From Sulfurospirillum sp036802865 (GTDB lineage: Bacteria > Campylobacterota > Campylobacteria > Campylobacterales > Sulfurospirillaceae), in contig NZ_DAIRVK010000002.1 of NCBI RefSeq assembly GCF_036802865.1, positions 124,001 through 188,000 of the forward strand: a stretch of DNA of 64,000 nucleotides, in the 5' to 3' direction. The notes under the pieces are model-generated. The model saw only the letters and a program-made list of their open reading frames with translations, was not told where the DNA came from and made no database searches. This document shows, in pieces, positions 61,135-64,000 of this stretch; the stretch's first letter is position 1, and the number at the start of each line of letters is the position of its first letter. Position numbers and translations under genes: made by a program.

Positions 61135-61628
61135 ATTTTTCTCCCATAGGTACTTTTCGGACGAGGTTCTCCCTTTACATGTAAAACAGATTTCCATCCT
61201 ATTTCCTCTGTGTTACCCCCGTAAATTGGATCGCCAAACATTGCTTCAAGCGTGTAATAAATCAGCCGTGAGAGCCATTGCTCCAAATACGCATCCTCAC
61301 TTGCTAGCTCTACGATATGGTATTGAGCTTCTGCATTTTCTTGAAAAAAATGAGAAAATTTTTGGTTAAAAACAGAAGCTCCTTCGATCAAAAGTTCCAA
61401 ATCATTTTGATCAAAATAGGGGCTGGTGCTATTGACGATTAAAAAGGAAAGGGCATTGACATTTTTTGCAGAGGGCATCTGTTCGGTTGCAGGCAATAAG
61501 ACTTCTTGGACACTTTCGATGGTTCTCCACACAGAAGCAGGAACATCTTTAGCATACGCGTCTATGCTTAAAAAAAAAGGTGATGAAGCACTCAGTGCCA
61601 TAAATGTACGTCTATTCATAGGGTGCAT
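61131..61628 (-). CDS. Gluconate 2-dehydrogenase subunit 3-like protein
   Basis: A twin-arginine-like signal (NRRTFMALSASSPFF) leads into a 130-residue helical domain of the gluconate 2-dehydrogenase subunit 3 family (IESVQEVLLPATEQMPSAKNV, YYTLEAMFGDPIYGGN). These subunits pair with GMC-type flavoproteins and help export them folded through Tat. The gene overlaps the GMC gene by 4 bp (ATGA). Confidence 0.85.
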   Translation of the reverse strand: MHPMNRRTFMALSASSPFFLSIDAYAKDVPASVWRTIESVQEVLLPATEQMPSAKNVNALSFLIVNSTSPYFDQNDLELLIEGASVFNQKFSHFFQENAEAQYHIVELASEDAYLEQWLSRLIYYTLEAMFGDPIYGGNTEEIGWKSVLHVKGEPRPKSTYGRKI

Positions 61629-61728
61629 TCTAACACATGCATGTAAAACTTTTGTGTAATACGACTACATATTCACTACACAAAATGTCATTATACTGTC
61701 ACTATCCAAACCCAAAAGGAGATCTACA

Positions 61729-61962
61729 ATGCAAGTATTTTCAAACGTTAAACCTCTCGCAGCACTCTTCATCGCTGCTATGTTCGTAAGTGGCGCTATG
61801 GCAGCTGATAGTAAATGTGGTGGTGATATGAACGCTACGAAAGATGCGAAAGAGATGAAAAAACCAGCTGACACTAAATGCGGAGGCGACAAAGCGAGTG
61901 ATGCTAAAAAACCAGCTGATGCCAAATGTGGTGCTGCTAAATGCGGTGGCGAAAAGAAATAA
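61729..61962 (+). CDS. Secreted KCG-repeat peptide
   Basis: A signal peptide (KPLAALFIAAMFVSGAMA, cleaved near 25) precedes a 52-residue tail rich in Lys, Asp and Ala. Its four cysteines (C30, C51, C67, C72) each occur as KCG. Repeated KPAD and KCGGD units are seen. Such low-complexity KCG peptides resemble HvfA-like precursors modified by DUF692 (MNIO) enzymes, in operons that also hold a DoxX gene. Here the modifying enzyme is not adjacent. A metal-binding function is plausible. Confidence 0.75.
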   Translation: MQVFSNVKPLAALFIAAMFVSGAMAADSKCGGDMNATKDAKEMKKPADTKCGGDKASDAKKPADAKCGAAKCGGEKK

Positions 61963-61968
61963 TCTGCA

Positions 61969-62403
61969 ATGCGGTTATTTTTTGTTAACACAATGCAATC
62001 AATCGTATTGTTGAGTGTGAGAGTTATGTTGGCATATGGATTTTATGAACCATCTGTACGGAAGTGGAGCGATATTCACTCCGTTGCAGAGTGGTTTGAA
62101 ACACTTAATATTCCTCTGCCTTTACTCAACGCTTACCTTTGCGCAAGCATTGAGAGTGTGGGTGTCATTTTACTGATTTTAGGCTTGTTAACGAGATGGA
62201 TTTCGTTACCATTAAGTGCTGTTATGGTGGTTGCAATTCTAAGCGTTCATTTAAGCAATGGCTTTAGTGCAACCGATGGAGGTTTTGAAATTCCTCTTTA
62301 CTATCTACTATTTCTTGGGGTACTATGTGCCTTTGGTGCAGGAAAAATCAGCGTAGATTATTTTCTTTTTGAGAAAAAAAAGCCATCATCATGTATGCCA
62401 TAG
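61969..62403 (+). CDS. DoxX-family membrane protein
   Basis: Four hydrophobic helices in 144 residues match the DoxX family: RVMLAYGFYEPSVRKWSD at the start, ESVGVILLILGLLTRWISLPLSAVM and YYLLFLGVLCAFGAG. Family members are inner-membrane components of respiratory or metal-related systems. The ATG is 6 bp after the KCG-peptide stop, so the two are co-transcribed. A two-component system follows on the same strand. Confidence 0.85.
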   Translation: MRLFFVNTMQSIVLLSVRVMLAYGFYEPSVRKWSDIHSVAEWFETLNIPLPLLNAYLCASIESVGVILLILGLLTRWISLPLSAVMVVAILSVHLSNGFSATDGGFEIPLYYLLFLGVLCAFGAGKISVDYFLFEKKKPSSCMP

Positions 62404-62448
62404 CTTTGCAAAAGGCTATGGTATAATTGGCTTAAAAGGAAGTGGTCG

Positions 62449-63105
62449 ATGAAAATTTTATTGCTAGAAGATGATCCAATTTTATCTGATATTCTACTCT
62501 GTCATCTAAATCGCCATCTTCATCAAACGACTCACTTTAGCGATGGACAGTCGGCTTCTGATGCGCTCAGTACCCAAAAATTTGATCTTTTAATCCTTGA
62601 TATTAATGTCCCAAAACTCAGTGGTATTGATCTTATTAAAGAAATTCGTACCTATAAGGACACGACACCTGCTATTATCATTACCGCGTTTCAAGATACG
62701 GCTCATTTGAAAAAAGGATTTGAAAATGGTTGCGATGATTACATCAAAAAGCCTTTTGATCTTGAAGAGCTTGACTTGCGCATCAAAAACATTCAAAAAC
62801 GATTTAATCTTATCAATGAACAAGCCATCATTATTGATTCCCATCTTTCATTAATGGCTTCTAAAAACCGCTTGTATGTCAATGAAGTACCTTATACCCT
62901 GACGCGTAAAGAGTGCAAAATCTTACTCTATTTAAGTAACCACAAAAGTAAGGTTGTCTCCTCAGAAGAGCTGATGCAAAATTTATGGGATTATGATGAA
63001 ATGCCTAGCGAAGCGACGATTAGGGTTTACATTAAAAATCTACGCAATATTATTGGAAAAGATAAAATTCAAACCGTTAGAGGGAATGGATATATTTTTG
63101 AATAA
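62449..63105 (+). CDS. OmpR-family response regulator
   Basis: A receiver domain with LLILDINVPKLSG (phosphoacceptor Asp) and KKPFDLEEL (Lys) is followed by an OmpR-type DNA-binding domain ending in TVRGNGYIFE. The 218-residue length is typical. AGGAAG lies before the ATG. The sensor kinase gene overlaps its 3' end. It probably regulates the KCG-peptide/DoxX genes upstream, judged from position only. Confidence 0.9.
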   Translation: MKILLLEDDPILSDILLCHLNRHLHQTTHFSDGQSASDALSTQKFDLLILDINVPKLSGIDLIKEIRTYKDTTPAIIITAFQDTAHLKKGFENGCDDYIKKPFDLEELDLRIKNIQKRFNLINEQAIIIDSHLSLMASKNRLYVNEVPYTLTRKECKILLYLSNHKSKVVSSEELMQNLWDYDEMPSEATIRVYIKNLRNIIGKDKIQTVRGNGYIFE

Positions 63106-64000
63106 AGAAGAGCAGGGCGCATTATGGCGATTTTTAATCATCTATGTCACTTCGGCACTCTTTCTCATGAGTATTATTGCTATCTTGTACTACAACAATG
63201 AAACCAATAAGCTTCATGAAAAACGTTCAATGGAAATTAAAACCGTTGTGATGAGTTACGAAAAAGAGTTGATGCAAGCGGAGATGGATAAAGTGCCGTA
63301 TCTGTTTCATCCACCCAAAGAATTTTTCACGGTTGCTCTGTTAAAAGAAGATAAACAGACTCTTTTTTCAAGCTTCAAAACGCCGTTGCTTGATTTAAAT
63401 ACAACACCCTATGCTGTTCATCAATTAGCAACTCCCATTAATGGCGTAGCTTACATTGTTGTTGATGAAGACATGAGCGAACGAGAGATACTCAGGCTTA
63501 AATTTATTATTTTGTTTACAATGGTTATATCTGCGCTCTTTGTGGGTGTTGAAGGCTACTTTTTAAGCCGCTTGTTGCTTAAGCCGGTTCACTTGCGCAT
63601 TGAAAAGCTCAATCATTTCATTAAAGACAGTTCTCATGAACTAAATACACCCGTTGCCGCTTTAATGATGAGCGTTTCAAACTTGAAGCAAAGCTCTTTT
63701 AAAGATGTACGTGTTATCAACCATATTTCCATTAGCACAAAACTCATTTCTCAAATTTACAATAGCCTTAGTTATATTGCATTTCATGATATTGATGAAG
63801 TGTTTGAAGAGTCATTTGATCTTGCCCTTTTAATTCAAGAGAGCGTTGGATTTTTTAATGAAATAGCTTCGACTAAAGACAATACAATTACGGCACAACT
63901 TCAAACAACATTTGTTTACATGGATAAATCACGTATTCAAAAAGTGATCCATAATCTTCTCTCGAATGCTATTAAATACAGTTATCCCAAAACAGCGATT
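63086..64000 (+). CDS. Sensor histidine kinase, cut by window end
   Basis: Two membrane helices (about 13-35 and 135-160) enclose a short periplasmic sensor of about 100 residues. A HisKA domain with phosphoacceptor motif SSHELNTPVAAL follows, then the start of the ATPase domain (N-box HNLLSNAIKYS) at the window end. The frame is open to 64000 with no stop. The ATG at 63086 overlaps the response-regulator gene by 20 bp; a TTG at 63098 is an alternative. It is the cognate kinase of the OmpR-type regulator. Confidence 0.88.
   Translation, partial: MDIFLNKEEQGALWRFLIIYVTSALFLMSIIAILYYNNETNKLHEKRSMEIKTVVMSYEKELMQAEMDKVPYLFHPPKEFFTVALLKEDKQTLFSSFKTPLLDLNTTPYAVHQLATPINGVAYIVVDEDMSEREILRLKFIILFTMVISALFVGVEGYFLSRLLLKPVHLRIEKLNHFIKDSSHELNTPVAALMMSVSNLKQSSFKDVRVINHISISTKLISQIYNSLSYIAFHDIDEVFEESFDLALLIQESVGFFNEIASTKDNTITAQLQTTFVYMDKSRIQKVIHNLLSNAIKYSYPKTAI

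Noticed and set aside
1..64000. CRISPR arrays, tRNA, rRNA and intact insertion sequences
   Set aside because: Looked for spaced direct repeats, cloverleaf-type tails and transposase frames; none found. A Y1-transposase scar near 52080 is only a weak guess.

Overview
The window reads as a chromosome segment of a Campylobacterota (Epsilonproteobacteria) member, most likely Sulfurospirillum or a close relative. The evidence is the AT-rich coding style, the gene families, and the mix of a molybdenum nitrogenase (nif) cluster with many chemotaxis, two-component and cyclic-di-GMP genes. This assignment comes from pattern recognition, not from a database search. No rRNA, tRNA, CRISPR array or intact insertion sequence was seen. 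|| Layout. (1) 1-4690, minus strand: nifB-nifV, a small Cys-rich protein, a leucine-rich-repeat protein, a family 4 uracil-DNA glycosylase and a cut-off lipoprotein, read from a sigma-54-type promoter before nifB. (2) 4700-10070: signalling island with a GAF/HD-GYP protein, an OmpR-type regulator, a REC-GGDEF-EAL protein, a PAS histidine kinase and a lone receiver. (3) 10035-12152, minus: ferredoxin, NifX-like protein and flavodiiron protein behind a second sigma-54 promoter. (4) 12212-14214, minus: an Rrf2-regulated operon (Rrf2, MoaF-like lipoprotein, SnoaL-like protein, DsbA-like oxidoreductase). (5) 14283-19404: nifE-nifN-homocysteine methyltransferase (plus), then a RhtA-like exporter and a bacterioferritin-like protein (minus). 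(6) 19486-23929: a soluble tandem-sensor CheW protein with its own sigma-54 promoter, then an MscS channel. (7) 24030-29243: nifX, DUF269, nifF, nifW, nifZ, two ferredoxin-fold genes, rpoN, nifQ and a GNAT enzyme. (8) 29240-54430: mostly non-nif genes: VOC protein, GGDEF/EAL proteins, DUF711, class D beta-lactamase, two chemoreceptors, a MotA/MotB-like pair, CHAD, metallopeptidase, PhzF, DMT transporters, MocR regulator with PNPOx-like genes, D-amino-acid aminotransferase. (9) 54952-59477: sigma-54 promoter, nifH, an unrecognised 119-residue gene, nifD, nifK and a terminator. (10) 59476-64000: GMC oxidoreductase with its small subunit, then a secreted KCG-repeat peptide, a DoxX protein and a two-component system cut by the window end. 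|| How it works together. nifHDK encode the nitrogenase. nifB, nifE, nifN, nifV, nifQ and nifX build FeMo-cofactor. nifF and the ferredoxins supply electrons. nifW and nifZ mature or protect the enzyme, and the flavodiiron and ferritin-like proteins plausibly handle oxygen and iron. Six -24/-12 elements sharing the core GGAA precede nifB, the ferredoxin operon, nifE, the CheW protein, nifX and nifH. Together with an rpoN gene inside the cluster they suggest one sigma-54 regulon, but no NifA-type activator is present in the window. nifU, nifS and nifA are not in view. The most notable unexplained items are the gene between nifH and nifD, the CheW tandem sensor inside the apparent regulon, a repeated hairpin element between nif genes, an over-represented palindrome (TTTACATGTAAA), and the KCG peptide/DoxX/two-component locus.
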